Position numbers and translations under genes: made by a program. A model generated the notes under the pieces. The model was not told where the DNA came from, made no database searches, and saw nothing but the letters and a program-made list of their open reading frames with translations. A stretch of 37,944 nucleotides of DNA from a virus: IMG/VR virus record IMGVR_UViG_3300044823_000014, positions 1-37,944 of that record, one strand, 5' to 3'. Each line of letters begins with the position of its first letter. Position 1 is the stretch's first letter. Of this stretch, positions 13,328 to 21,828 are shown one piece after another.

Positions 13328-13774
13328 TTACTCCTTGTCGGTGATGGAGCCGTCCGGCTGGACGGTCCCTGCGATGTTGAGGACGTTGGTGACAGCGGGG
13401 ATAGACGCGACGTTCAGGAATGCTCCTGTCACGTCCACGATGAAGTGGGTGGCCGCGCCTGAGACGGCCGCGATGAAGGTCACCGCGAGAGTCTGGTTGG
13501 GTCCGAGGATGCTGATGAAGCCATTGGCCCGGTTGTCTCCCACCGGGAAGTTCAGCGTCGACACGCTCGGCTGAGCCACCGGATCCGGACCGATCGCGAG
13601 GTAGCCCGCGTGATCCTGAAGGGCGACCGTCAGGTTGCCCGAGACGGCAACCGCGGCCGGGTCGATCAGTCCCGCGAGAGAGATGACCATCGGCACGCCC
13701 GTGCGGAGCGGCGTGGCCTTCTTGCGGGAGTCGTAGGCTCGGAATGGAGTAACGGCGTTGTAAGTGTTCGCCAT
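13328..13774 (-). CDS. Possible internal product: C-terminal binding module alone
   Basis: ATG 13774 (residue 254 of the lysin candidate) is preceded by GAGG six bases away and falls exactly at the domain border. It would give a 148-aa binding-only protein. Several phage lysins make such a second product to form hetero-oligomers; here it is inferred only from start site and domain edge. Confidence 0.35.
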   Translation of the reverse strand: MANTYNAVTPFRAYDSRKKATPLRTGVPMVISLAGLIDPAAVAVSGNLTVALQDHAGYLAIGPDPVAQPSVSTLNFPVGDNRANGFISILGPNQTLAVTFIAAVSGAATHFIVDVTGAFLNVASIPAVTNVLNIAGTVQPDGSITDKE

Positions 13775-14533
13775 GATCGACCTCGTTGGAGTTGGCGGGA
13801 TGGCGGCAGGGCCGGTCCACGGCTTGCCGGTGGCGAATTGGTAGCTGGCGATGCAGGCGAGTTGACGTTCGTAGGTCAGGGCGTTCCACTGGAAGTCCCA
13901 GACGCAAACCACCAGCTCGTCGATCGTGTTGAAGCCGGCCGAGTTGATCTCGACCATGTAGCCCCAGGTCTTGATGAAGTTGTAGAGCGCGTAGGAGCCT
14001 CCGGCGATGCCGTGGCCGCCGACGTTAGCGCCGCGGGGATTGTTGTACCAGACCTTATTCGGGTACTCCATCGACTGATAGACCACTACGCCGACGCAGA
14101 CCGACGAAAACTCGGCGACAGCCTGTTTCATGGACTCGTCATTGATCGGCACATCGCCATAGAACAAGAGCTTGGAACCGCCCATCCTTTCGGGGTGGTT
14201 CTGTGCCCACTTCAGAGCGTCCAGGATGTTGGAGCCCGGACCCGGCGCAGTGTGAACGCCAGTGAAGTCGCAATAGTTGGCGATGACTTGGGCCGGGGTG
14301 AGTTTGGTGATCTTGACGCCGAGCGACTCCGCGCTGATAACGCGGTCCTTCTCGATCATTACCCAGACGCAATCGCCCCATACGTCATTGCCGTAGAGGT
14401 TCGTGTCGGCGGCGTCGAGTTCGATGTTGTGGACTTCGGCTGGACGTGTGGGCGCGGCGCCCGCTGAAGGGACGACGGCGACGGCGGACTTACCCTCTTC
14501 GCGAGGTAGTCGCCCGAATAGGCCCTTAGTCAT
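13328..14533 (-). CDS. Candidate lysin: cysteine-peptidase-like domain plus C-terminal binding module
   Basis: 401 aa. N-terminal domain (about 35-230) has GNDVWGDCVW with candidate nucleophile C55 and GGHGIAGGSY with H174, the arrangement of a papain-like fold. After a Pro/Thr linker (about 240-252), residues about 254-375 form a beta module (FRAYDSR, then VSGNLTVALQDHAGYL, ANGFISILGPNQT, HFIVDVTGAF) typical of secreted actinobacterial proteins. It sits directly before two holin-like genes, so endolysin is likely; a virion-associated hydrolase is the alternative. It overlaps the upstream gene by 8 bases. An internal start exists at 13774. Confidence 0.6.
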   Translation of the reverse strand: MTKGLFGRLPREEGKSAVAVVPSAGAAPTRPAEVHNIELDAADTNLYGNDVWGDCVWVMIEKDRVISAESLGVKITKLTPAQVIANYCDFTGVHTAPGPGSNILDALKWAQNHPERMGGSKLLFYGDVPINDESMKQAVAEFSSVCVGVVVYQSMEYPNKVWYNNPRGANVGGHGIAGGSYALYNFIKTWGYMVEINSAGFNTIDELVVCVWDFQWNALTYERQLACIASYQFATGKPWTGPAAIPPTPTRSIMANTYNAVTPFRAYDSRKKATPLRTGVPMVISLAGLIDPAAVAVSGNLTVALQDHAGYLAIGPDPVAQPSVSTLNFPVGDNRANGFISILGPNQTLAVTFIAAVSGAATHFIVDVTGAFLNVASIPAVTNVLNIAGTVQPDGSITDKE

Positions 14534-14798
14534 TCTGTCTCCGTTCCACTTCGTCTAGGTCTTGCTCGGTGAGGTAGTACATATCGGTGGCTTGGTATTT
14601 CCCTGCCCGACCGCCGGCCGTCCTGGCGGGATCGATAGCGCGATTGTATGCCTCATCCATTTCGCGGATGTGCTTCGCGCGGGCGATGTTGCGGGCGGCG
14701 TAGTTGTGGGCGTTGCGGTTGTCGCGTGCGTCGAGCCATTCGCAGACGGCGAATACGGCAATGGTGACTACGGCCAGGATGATGACGATAGGGACCAT
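14526..14798 (-). CDS. Membrane-anchored small protein, 90 aa
   Basis: ATG 14798 overlaps the upstream small gene's stop (TGATG); a GTG one codon earlier is possible. N-terminal membrane span VPIVIILAVVTIAVFAVCEW, then a charged helical soluble part (DARDNRNAHNYAARNIARAK, DEVERRQND). The topology resembles an i-spanin or minor lysis accessory, and its place before the lysin candidate agrees, but there is no specific motif. Confidence 0.55.
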   Translation of the reverse strand: MVPIVIILAVVTIAVFAVCEWLDARDNRNAHNYAARNIARAKHIREMDEAYNRAIDPARTAGGRAGKYQATDMYYLTEQDLDEVERRQND

Positions 14799-14896
14799 CA
14801 CGCCACTCCCTCGTGCTTGTCTCGGGCGATCTCACGCGCCTCTGCGCGGTCGGCTCGTTCGTGCTGTCGGGCATCTGTGGCATCATCGCGTGGCAT
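14798..14896 (-). CDS. Small charged protein, 32 aa
   Basis: ATG 14896 has AGGAG five bases upstream. Codes for a highly charged helix (DARQHERADRAEAREIARDK). The stop overlaps the next start (TGATG). Likely a real small ORF given the coupling; function unknown. Confidence 0.4.
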   Translation of the reverse strand: MPRDDATDARQHERADRAEAREIARDKHEGVA

Positions 14897-14904
14897 ATCG
14901 GCTC

Positions 14905-15078
14905 CTATGTGGCGATGACGTGGGCCCAGTAGCCCACGATCTTTGCACTTTCGAAGCAAGTTCCTGAAACGAGCTGCGACCAGATGTGCAGTTCTCGGTT
15001 GTTGGTTCCGCCCGTGACCACATCCCCGCCGTTCCGGGCGCGGGCGGCCGCCAGAACGGCGTCGGATGCAGTGCTCAT
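14905..15078 (-). CDS. Small protein downstream of tail hub, 57 aa
   Basis: ATG 15078 overlaps the hub stop (ATGA). Begins MSTASDAVLAAARARNGGDV and contains NNRELHIWSQLVSGTCFESA. Possibly a tail-tip accessory. The longer ORF upstream is a shadow of the hub gene. Confidence 0.5.
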   Translation of the reverse strand: MSTASDAVLAAARARNGGDVVTGGTNNRELHIWSQLVSGTCFESAKIVGYWAHVIAT

Positions 15079-16811
15079 GGGGCGATCCTGCGGTAAGTCA
15101 CATCCGCCGACCACCGGAGTGAGCCGGGTGATAGGGTCTTGTCGAGATCGATGGCAAACTCCGTAGCCGCGGCGACGGCGACGTTGAGCGCCACGTCCAC
15201 CGCGGTTCGGAGGTTGCCGCCGGAGCCAGTGCCCGACCCGGAGATGTAGCTTCGGACGTTCGCGGAGTAGGAGACTAGCGTGAATGCCCAGTAGTTCGTG
15301 CCGTTGTCGGTGCCCGACACCAGGTAGGTGACGCGCATCGTTTCGAGGTAGACACTCGCGCAGTCGGCCGGGTAGGGCATCGGACATTGCTCGGCTACAG
15401 TGGCGGCGATCCCGCTGCCGCCTGCGAAGAGCAAGTGGCGACGGTTCGTACTCAGCCAACGCGTCCCGTCGTAGTAGTACCACTCGCCAAGGTCGGTACG
15501 GAACCACTTGAAACCCGTTCCGGGATTGAGCGGGAACGCCGGGCCTGAGTCGCCCTTGGGGTTCGTCAGCGTTAGGTCCCCTGCGATGGTGCCCGATGCG
15601 ATGGTAGAGGTCGAGCCGCCAGCCTGAGCGATCTGCCGCGCAACGCGGAGCCCGATCGGCAATGCAAGCGAGCCGAGGTTGGCCTGCCAGGTGTAATTCG
15701 CGCCGTCTATCTGCGTGATGGTGAACGCCACGATCTGCGCGGGGGTCTTGTTGTACTGGCCCGGAACGTTGAGCGCGATGGTGTCGCCGGGCCGACAGGA
15801 GACGTAGGGCTCATAGCCGCCGGGGAGCGTGTCGTGGATCAGATTGACGGTGATGGCCGAGCTTGCCGTTTCGGTGAGGGCGATCTGCTGTTTGGCGGCG
15901 TTGGTGAGTAGCGTCGTATCGCCGGTCACCGAGGTGAGATCCACAGCGGACTCCCAACGCCCGATGTAGGGATTGGAGACGGTCGCGTCGGTGGCCTCTT
16001 CGTAGACGTTCCCTGCCCCGATCGCCAGGACGGCATTGGAGAAGCCGGAGCCTATCGAGGTGAGCTTCTTGCCGCCTCGCAGGAATTGGCCCGCGCGGTC
16101 TACCGGAGCGGTGAAGTGGCGCCCCTCTTGGAAGATGACCGTCGAGTGAAGGTCCGCCCCATAGGCTCCCGCGATGTAGGCGTACAGGTTGAGCTGCGGG
16201 TCCATGTAGACGCCCATGCCCAACGCCACGAGCTTCAGGATCACGTCGATGATGTGAATGCTGCCGTCGCCGCTGAACGTCAGCGCCGAGCAGTTGACGG
16301 CCCACGAGTTGCCCGCCGAGTCCTTCGTCGCGGTGAACTGCGGAGTCAGGCTCGGGATCGTGCCGCGCGCCTTCGCTTCCGTGATGAGTTGCAGCAGGAT
16401 GCCGCCGAAAGTCCCGGCCATCGCAGCCTCGCCGCCACTCCTGACGGAGGACGTAGGCGCTGCCCAGCCGCCGACCGGATCAACGCGAGCGCGGGCGGTG
16501 TAGCCAAGTGCCGACGTTCCCGCGAGCGTGATAACCGAGTCCGCCGCCTCACCGATCTCTAGAACCGGGCTCGTGTTGAAGAACGCGAAGACCGGCACGC
16601 CACCAAGGCAGAACTTGATGAGGCTGCCCTGCTGGACCGCTGCGGCCTTCGCATCGAACGCGGAGCACTTGACCGAGCCCGAGCCCACAGCGCCGAGCGT
16701 GTCCGTCCACGAGGCTCCTGAGGCGCCCTGGAGGATCGACTGCATCCCCGATGGCGCGATAGGGTTGGAGGGATCCCAGACCTGGACTTCGATGGCGTCG
16801 GGGGCGCTCAT
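15075..16811 (-). CDS. Tail hub / baseplate protein with C-terminal receptor-binding region
   Basis: 578 aa. Its place directly after the distal tail gene and its N-terminal beta-rich half (EVQVWDPSNPIAPSGMQSIL, then LIKFCLGGVPVFAFF, SVITLAGTSALGYTARARVD) fit the Gp37-like tail-hub family of actino-siphoviruses. A short GDSGPAFPLNPGTGF / WYYYDGTRWLSTNR segment (about 415-455) looks like a fibre linker. The last 120 residues look like a jelly-roll domain that could bind the host. The start at 16811 has only a weak ribosome site. Confidence 0.65.
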   Translation of the reverse strand: MSAPDAIEVQVWDPSNPIAPSGMQSILQGASGASWTDTLGAVGSGSVKCSAFDAKAAAVQQGSLIKFCLGGVPVFAFFNTSPVLEIGEAADSVITLAGTSALGYTARARVDPVGGWAAPTSSVRSGGEAAMAGTFGGILLQLITEAKARGTIPSLTPQFTATKDSAGNSWAVNCSALTFSGDGSIHIIDVILKLVALGMGVYMDPQLNLYAYIAGAYGADLHSTVIFQEGRHFTAPVDRAGQFLRGGKKLTSIGSGFSNAVLAIGAGNVYEEATDATVSNPYIGRWESAVDLTSVTGDTTLLTNAAKQQIALTETASSAITVNLIHDTLPGGYEPYVSCRPGDTIALNVPGQYNKTPAQIVAFTITQIDGANYTWQANLGSLALPIGLRVARQIAQAGGSTSTIASGTIAGDLTLTNPKGDSGPAFPLNPGTGFKWFRTDLGEWYYYDGTRWLSTNRRHLLFAGGSGIAATVAEQCPMPYPADCASVYLETMRVTYLVSGTDNGTNYWAFTLVSYSANVRSYISGSGTGSGGNLRTAVDVALNVAVAAATEFAIDLDKTLSPGSLRWSADVTYRRIAP

Positions 16812-16825
16812 GCCGATGGTACCGC

Positions 16826-16854
16826 TTTACATGTAACCTGCCGGGGGTTACGGT
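16826..16854 (+). promoter_or_regulatory. Plus-strand promoter with 19-bp palindromic operator (site d)
   Basis: Plus strand: TTTACA (16826-16831), 17 bases, TACGGT (16849-16854), with GTAACC-N7-GGTTAC at 16833-16851. The operator sits at exactly the same place relative to -35 and -10 as in sites a-c, but the promoter points to the plus strand and gene 16881-17117. Confidence 0.65.
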
Positions 16855-16880
16855 TGCCCACCACCAGTAGGAGAGCCAGC

Positions 16881-17117
16881 ATGGAAGCCGAGTGCCTCGC
16901 ACTAATCCTTGGGCCGGACGGCAGCATCACCCCGGCGTGCCCGGGAGCGTCAGCCACGCCAACCCCCACGCCGACACCTGTTCCGACTGTAGCGCCGACC
17001 CCACCACCGACGAGCACTTCGGGGCACGCTGCGGTCGCCGGCTGCGACTTGACGGTTGCGGTTGCCTTGGGAGTGGCCACGGCGGCGATCCTCATTCGTA
17101 GGGCGCTGCGAAGCTGA
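16881..17117 (+). CDS. Plus-strand small membrane protein with Pro/Thr-rich stalk, 78 aa
   Basis: ATG 16881 follows AGGAG with eight bases spacing. A short N-terminal head with two cysteines (MEAECLALILGPDGSITPAC) is followed by a Pro/Thr repeat stalk (about residues 25-50), one C-terminal membrane span (TVAVALGVATAAILI) and a basic RRALRS end. The positive-inside rule puts the stalk outside the cell. It is the only non-endonuclease gene on this strand, has its own operator-bearing promoter, and overlaps the distal tail gene 3' end by 26 bases, convergently. It could be a surface or superinfection-exclusion protein, or a lysis factor; undecided. Confidence 0.65.
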   Translation: MEAECLALILGPDGSITPACPGASATPTPTPTPVPTVAPTPPPTSTSGHAAVAGCDLTVAVALGVATAAILIRRALRS

Positions 17118-18507
17118 CGGTAAGCAGGGTCGAGCCCGTACAGCCGGCTCCACTGATCTGCAGCACGTTGACACCCGGGGCCAGTGTGAGGAACGGCGTG
17201 GCGCCTGAGTGAGACAGCGAGCCGATGACGTTGGCCCCGTCGTTCAGCGCGGTGAAGGCTCCCGTATCCACGATCAGATGTTTCGTCCCGGCGACGGTCG
17301 TGCTGATCGTAACTGAGGTGCCTGTAGTCGTGTTCGTGATCGTCGGGTTGGTGATGGGGCCGAGGAAGTCGAGCGTGAGCTTCTCGGCGAGTACCGAGCC
17401 GGGGTTGGTCACGCTGAGCGTGACGGCTGCGCCGGAGCCCTTGATGATCGCCACCGCGCCGTCCCAGGCAGTAGCCCCATTGATCTGTGTTGATGTGATT
17501 GGCAGGCCGCTGGGCGGGTATAGGTTGTACTGGGAATTGCTGACTACCGAGCCCGAATAGGCGACTTGAACTAACCCCCCGGTCTGGCCGGGCCACGGCA
17601 TTAGGAACATCAGACTTGCCGCAGGGTAGGCTCCTACTGATGCCCATATACCGCCTTCAAAAGGTGCTGTGGGCGTAACGGTTGGTCCGGCGCCAAACGA
17701 CGGACCGGAGCCATTGACGTGTGCATCTATTGCCCCCAGCCCTGCCGCTGTCGATGCGCCCAACAATGGCTGGGCGAAGCCGCCGATTAGCCCGCTGGCC
17801 GCTGTCACGGTAACGGTGCCCGATGTCCCCGTTCCGCCGGTCCCAATATAGATCTCGCAGTCTCGGTAGGTGTTAGCCCCATCCACCCGCGTCCAGGTGT
17901 AGTGCCCACCGAATGTATCGGCGATCGAAGAGAGGGCCGTCGTGTAGCCCTGCGTCGCATGAACGACGATGATGGGCTGGCCTGAGGTCACACCCGTCAG
18001 CGCCGCAGTCCACGTTGTGCGCGGGCCGGAGATGTTTGAGACGACCGCTGTTCCGAAGGCGAGCCCGGCATTCGGCACGACGCTCCCGGTGACCGTAGGC
18101 CCGTAGAACCACGGATCCGGGAGCGAGAAGTCGACGACTCCCTGAAACACAGACCCGGACTCGTCCTCGTCGTTGAAGTCCCAGCCGATGCACTCGGCCA
18201 TCGCCGTTCGGATCGAGCCGTCGTCAAGGGTGTTGACGAGAGGCTGCAAGCCGGTCCGAGACGCGAAGAGGCGGGCCAGGATGTCGAAGTACATCCGGGC
18301 GTTGGCCTGGTTGTCGATGATGGTGATGAGGAAGTGGACGACCCGGCCGCCGTGGAGCTTCGGGACGAACTGCTCGCCGGTCGCGTTCTGAGCGATCCAG
18401 TTGGCGCCGCGGAGTGGAGGCTGCCCGAAGCCGCGCATCTGCGTGATCTTCATGTTGGGCTGGTTCAGGGGGAAGCCACCGAAGCTGAACCGATTGAGAG
18501 CGGCCAT
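17092..18507 (-). CDS. Distal tail protein (Dit-like) with inserted domain
   Basis: 471 aa, ATG 18507 overlapping the tape measure stop (TGATG). The N-terminal part (RFSFGGFPLNQPN, then HFLITIIDNQANARMYFDIL) and SLPDPWFYGPTVTGSVV are typical of siphovirus distal tail proteins. A large Gly/Thr-rich insert lies at about 175-330 and a galectin-like beta region at the C-terminus (ISGAGCTGSTLLTVSF). Probable role: adaptor between tail tube and tip. Confidence 0.7.
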   Translation of the reverse strand: MAALNRFSFGGFPLNQPNMKITQMRGFGQPPLRGANWIAQNATGEQFVPKLHGGRVVHFLITIIDNQANARMYFDILARLFASRTGLQPLVNTLDDGSIRTAMAECIGWDFNDEDESGSVFQGVVDFSLPDPWFYGPTVTGSVVPNAGLAFGTAVVSNISGPRTTWTAALTGVTSGQPIIVVHATQGYTTALSSIADTFGGHYTWTRVDGANTYRDCEIYIGTGGTGTSGTVTVTAASGLIGGFAQPLLGASTAAGLGAIDAHVNGSGPSFGAGPTVTPTAPFEGGIWASVGAYPAASLMFLMPWPGQTGGLVQVAYSGSVVSNSQYNLYPPSGLPITSTQINGATAWDGAVAIIKGSGAAVTLSVTNPGSVLAEKLTLDFLGPITNPTITNTTTGTSVTISTTVAGTKHLIVDTGAFTALNDGANVIGSLSHSGATPFLTLAPGVNVLQISGAGCTGSTLLTVSFAAPYE

Positions 18508-20654
18508 CAGTTACCGGACCTCCCCGAGTACGCGAGCATGAGGTTAGCGTGCGCCACCGAAACCGAGGCCGGCTCGGGGACCGGGTTGTAGATGTTGACC
18601 TCTACCGGCTTGCCTCCGCCGGAGAGCATCGCGGCGGTCTGGTCGTGGGGGATGACGCTCGAGCCCGTCGGGAGGTTGACCAATTCAGGCCCCTTCTCTC
18701 CCACGATGGCAGGGCCACCAGGCCAGTTCGGAGTGCCGGCGGCCAGCGTCGGGATCTTCGGGACCTTCATATCGAAACTCGCGACCTTGCCAAGTGGCCC
18801 GAGGTCGAAGCCGCCGAACTTGAACTCCAGGCTATTCCAGCCCTTGATGATCATGTTGATTGCGCCCTTGAAGGCGTTCCAGATGCCGTCGAACATCCCG
18901 GCAGCGGCCTTGCCAATCGCACCCGGCAACCCCGTGACGAACCCGACCAACCCGGACAATGCGCCCTTGACCGGTAGGACGAGGTAGGAGTTGATGCCGC
19001 CTGTAATCCCGCTCCAGATGCCCTGCGCGGCCGTCTCCAAGCCGTGCCAGATGTTGCCCCAGATGCCACCGATGACCTTCCCGGCGGCGTCGAGCATGAT
19101 CGGGATCAGGTCAAGCGCGGCCTTGAGCATCGAGCCGATCTGGTTCCAGATGCCGCCGAAGACTTCCTGCACGCCTTTCCACACCTTGCTCCAGTCGCCG
19201 CTGAACAGCCCGGCGAAGATGTCGAAGACGCCCTGGATAATGTCGAGCACGTTGTTGATCGTGTCCTGGATGTACTGCATGTACACCTTGATGGCGCCCA
19301 TGATGTCGCCGCCGAACGTCTTCCAGAAGTTCTCGATCATCCCGAGCGCGATCTTGACGATTACCTGGATGTCGGCGAAGGCCGTGCTGAACATCGTTCG
19401 GAGGTGGTCGATATCCTTCCCCAGCCCGGTGGCGGCTCCGCCTGCACCGCCGGATCCAAAGTGCGGAATGAGCCCCGAGATGAACCCCTCGACAGCCGTA
19501 ATCTCATCTGAGACGGCCTTGAACGCACCCGGCAGGTCTTTCCCGATCGCCTTGATAATCGGACCCAGGAAACCTGACAGACCATCGAACACCGTTTCGA
19601 GGATAGAGATCGCACCCGGCAACGCGTCCTTTATATCTCCGATGAGCGGTCCGAAGGTATCCGCCAGATCCTTGATTGCCCCCTTTACGGTGGCGATGAT
19701 GCCCGGCATGTCCTGCCCGAGTTGCTGAAGCACCGGCCCCACGGCGTCCATGATGTTCTCGAACGCGTCGGCAAGACCCGGTAGAACGGCCTGGACAATC
19801 TGATCCGTGATCGATCCGAGCTTCACCATCGCCTCGGTGACTTTCGCGTGCGCGGCTGCGAGCTTGCCGGCGGAGGTGTTGGCGTAAGCCTCAGCCTGGC
19901 CGCCAGCAAGCTTCGTGATGTCTGTCAGCGCAGCGGTCTCGGTGGCCTGGAGGTCCGCCGCTTTGGCCGCGGCGATCTGGGCAGCCGTCGCGTTCTTGTG
20001 GGATGCCGTGAGCTTGTCCATCGCGGTCGTGACGGGAGCCACCACGATGCCGAGCTTCTTGAGTGCTCCGGTGTTGCCCTCTTGGGCCTTGATGACGATG
20101 TTCGTCGCAGAGGCGAGGTCGATGCCCCTGAGGCGGGCGAGGTCCATCGCCTTCGACATGTCGTCTTGCGCCTGGCCGGTGGACTTCGTGACGCCGACGA
20201 GCAACGCCATCGAGTTGCGCTGATCGTCCATCGAGAAGCCGAGGTTGAGGTTGGACTCCATTGCCTTGTCGGCCGCGGACGCGACCCCTGCCAGCTTCGC
20301 AGCGTTGTTACTCAGGCCCGGGACGTTGTTCTTCATTGCGGTATCGAGCTTGGCTGTCGAAACGGCGGCGTCCTGGTATGCCTTCTCCGCGTCCTTCAGG
20401 ACGTCGACGACCTTAGCTGGCCCCTCCATCGCGAAGTTCGTGACGGCCATCCCCATGCCCATGAAGATCCCGGACGTCAGGCTCCCCAGCTTCGATACGT
20501 GGTTCCCGGCCTCGTCATAGCTCTTGCCCATCGTGGAGCCGGTCGACTTGGACTGATCCTCCACGGACTTCTGAGCGTTGTTGACCTCGGTGGCGCCCGA
20601 GCGCGCGCCACCGGAGTCGATCCCGAACATGATCATGAGCTCGGTGATTGTCAT
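18507..20654 (-). CDS. Tail tape measure protein
   Basis: 715 aa from ATG 20654, which overlaps the chaperone GT stop (ATGA); an upstream ATG at 20678 is less likely. Long helical N-terminal half with a Lys/Ala-rich coiled region, several hydrophobic helical segments (SGIFMGMGMAVTNFAMEG; GPIIKAIGK; VKIALGMIENFW), Trp-rich repeats (GGIWNQIG, GGIWGNIWHG, QGIWSGITGG) and GEKGPELVNLPTGSSVIP near the end, a standard tape measure signature. At 1.5 angstrom per residue the tail would be about 107 nm. Confidence 0.9.
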   Translation of the reverse strand: MTITELMIMFGIDSGGARSGATEVNNAQKSVEDQSKSTGSTMGKSYDEAGNHVSKLGSLTSGIFMGMGMAVTNFAMEGPAKVVDVLKDAEKAYQDAAVSTAKLDTAMKNNVPGLSNNAAKLAGVASAADKAMESNLNLGFSMDDQRNSMALLVGVTKSTGQAQDDMSKAMDLARLRGIDLASATNIVIKAQEGNTGALKKLGIVVAPVTTAMDKLTASHKNATAAQIAAAKAADLQATETAALTDITKLAGGQAEAYANTSAGKLAAAHAKVTEAMVKLGSITDQIVQAVLPGLADAFENIMDAVGPVLQQLGQDMPGIIATVKGAIKDLADTFGPLIGDIKDALPGAISILETVFDGLSGFLGPIIKAIGKDLPGAFKAVSDEITAVEGFISGLIPHFGSGGAGGAATGLGKDIDHLRTMFSTAFADIQVIVKIALGMIENFWKTFGGDIMGAIKVYMQYIQDTINNVLDIIQGVFDIFAGLFSGDWSKVWKGVQEVFGGIWNQIGSMLKAALDLIPIMLDAAGKVIGGIWGNIWHGLETAAQGIWSGITGGINSYLVLPVKGALSGLVGFVTGLPGAIGKAAAGMFDGIWNAFKGAINMIIKGWNSLEFKFGGFDLGPLGKVASFDMKVPKIPTLAAGTPNWPGGPAIVGEKGPELVNLPTGSSVIPHDQTAAMLSGGGKPVEVNIYNPVPEPASVSVAHANLMLAYSGRSGN

Positions 20655-21366
20655 CGCTCGGCTGGTCCTATCGCCCACGAGGGAGTTTCAACCCCGACGG
20701 CGCCGGGGAGGCTGGCTATCTGTTCCGCGAGAGTGAGGGTGCTGCGCTTTCGCAGCCAGTACGGCACGAAGTCCTCCGGCCGGCCGGCTTTGTCGCCGAG
20801 CCAGAGTCGAGCGTTCGCCCAGATCTCATAGGCCACGAGGTAATCCTCTCGGCCCCAGACCGGACCGTAGACTCGTTCGTGAGCGATCCATTCGGCGAAC
20901 TCCGCTGAGTCGATGGCTCGCTGGCAGGCTGCGATTGAGCGGTGTCCGAGTGCGAGGGTCAGGCGGCGCCAGAGTCCTCGCTCGCTGCGTTTGGGAGGCC
21001 ACCCACGAGCTCGTCGACGTCCTCCGGCTTGAGCTTCGAGAGATCGCTGCAAGCCTCGGACAGTTCCGCCAGGGCGGCATCGTTCTTCTCGGTGAGGCGG
21101 TCTACCTCGCGGGAGGTGTAGAGCGGGATGCCGTGGCTGTTGACCAGCGAGAGGGAGACCAGCCGGGCCCGGAAGTTCCGAACGCGGGCGTTCCCCCCGA
21201 CGTCCTTCACGCCCTGGATCTCGAGCAGGTCCTCGCGGTCCTTGCCCGAGATGGGCAGCAGGTGGACCCAGCGGTCCCAGGTCTTGACGTAGAACTCCAC
21301 GATCTTGCGGTCGTCGAGTGCGGCGATCTCGTCTGCCGTTTCGAGGAAGATGTGCGGCGTGTCCAT
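20651..21366 (-). CDS. Tail assembly chaperone GT fusion by -1 frameshift, 238 aa
   Basis: Joins the G ORF (21366 down) to the -1 frame at the slippery site 20995-20989. The extension continues RSERGLWRRLTLALGHRSIA, then DSAEFAEWIAHERV and AIGPAER and ends at 20651, overlapping the tape measure start. Short G and longer GT products are typical of siphovirus tail assembly, where they hold the tape measure while the tube polymerises. The T part has no start codon of its own at the right place. Confidence 0.8.
20959..21366 (-). CDS. Tail assembly chaperone G
   Basis: 135 aa; ATG 21366 after AGGAGCGAA. Contains FYVKTWDRWVHLLPISGKDR and a helical C-terminal half with EDVDELVGGLPN, then stops at 20959. 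It is placed between tail tube and tape measure, as expected, and its 3' end carries the frameshift signal. Confidence 0.8.
   Translation of the reverse strand: MDTPHIFLETADEIAALDDRKIVEFYVKTWDRWVHLLPISGKDREDLLEIQGVKDVGGNARVRNFRARLVSLSLVNSHGIPLYTSREVDRLTEKNDAALAELSEACSDLSKLKPEDVDELVGGLPNAASEDSGAA
20989..20995 (-). promoter_or_regulatory. Programmed -1 frameshift slippery heptamer
   Basis: Minus-strand CCCAAAC, read C CCA AAC in the G frame, is a canonical X XXY YYZ heptamer: after slipping, codons are CCC AAA. It lies ten codons before the G stop, in the usual position for G/GT. Confidence 0.8.
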
Positions 21367-21375
21367 TTCGCTCCT

Positions 21376-21801
21376 TTACGCGACGGTGACGGGGCCGTCC
21401 ATCGACAGGCTGATCGTGGCCTTCTGGCGGTCGTCTTCCGGGAATTCGGGCTTGAACCCGGAGACGTAGCAGCGCCCCGACCACACGACGGCGCTGTTGG
21501 GATCGGTGATCTTCCAGTACCGCATGTACCCGTTCGCCAGCAGGGTCAGGAGACCCGCGTGGGTGGGGTCGCCGCGGACGTAGCTGATCTCGGCGGTGAT
21601 GTCGCCCCAGGTGATCTTGCTCGGGCGCAGCTCATCCGCCTTGCCCGGAGAGAGCTGATTGAAGACGGAGACCATATTCACCTTGCCCTCAGGCCCGGTG
21701 ATGGCGTGGACCTCCGCGATGGAGGTGAAGTTCGTCAGCCCTGAGTCGCTCACCTGGAGAGCGAAACCCGGCCCGACGGACGCATTGGAGGCGCCGGCCA
21801 T
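21376..21801 (-). CDS. Major tail tube protein
   Basis: 141 aa; start preceded by GGAG. Beta-rich, with VSVFNQLSPGKADELRPSKI, GDITAEISYVRGD, YMRYWKITDP and the late KATISLSMDGPVTVA, the usual shape of a siphovirus tube subunit. The position, one gene upstream of the G/GT chaperone, supports it. Confidence 0.75.
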   Translation of the reverse strand: MAGASNASVGPGFALQVSDSGLTNFTSIAEVHAITGPEGKVNMVSVFNQLSPGKADELRPSKITWGDITAEISYVRGDPTHAGLLTLLANGYMRYWKITDPNSAVVWSGRCYVSGFKPEFPEDDRQKATISLSMDGPVTVA

Positions 21802-21828
21802 GTGCGTGCTCCTTTCTGGCTTTCGGGC

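Noticed and set aside
20651-21484. 277-codon ORF taken as one gene
   Set aside because: Its first half is a shadow of chaperone G; only the part after the slippery site is used, as the GT extension.
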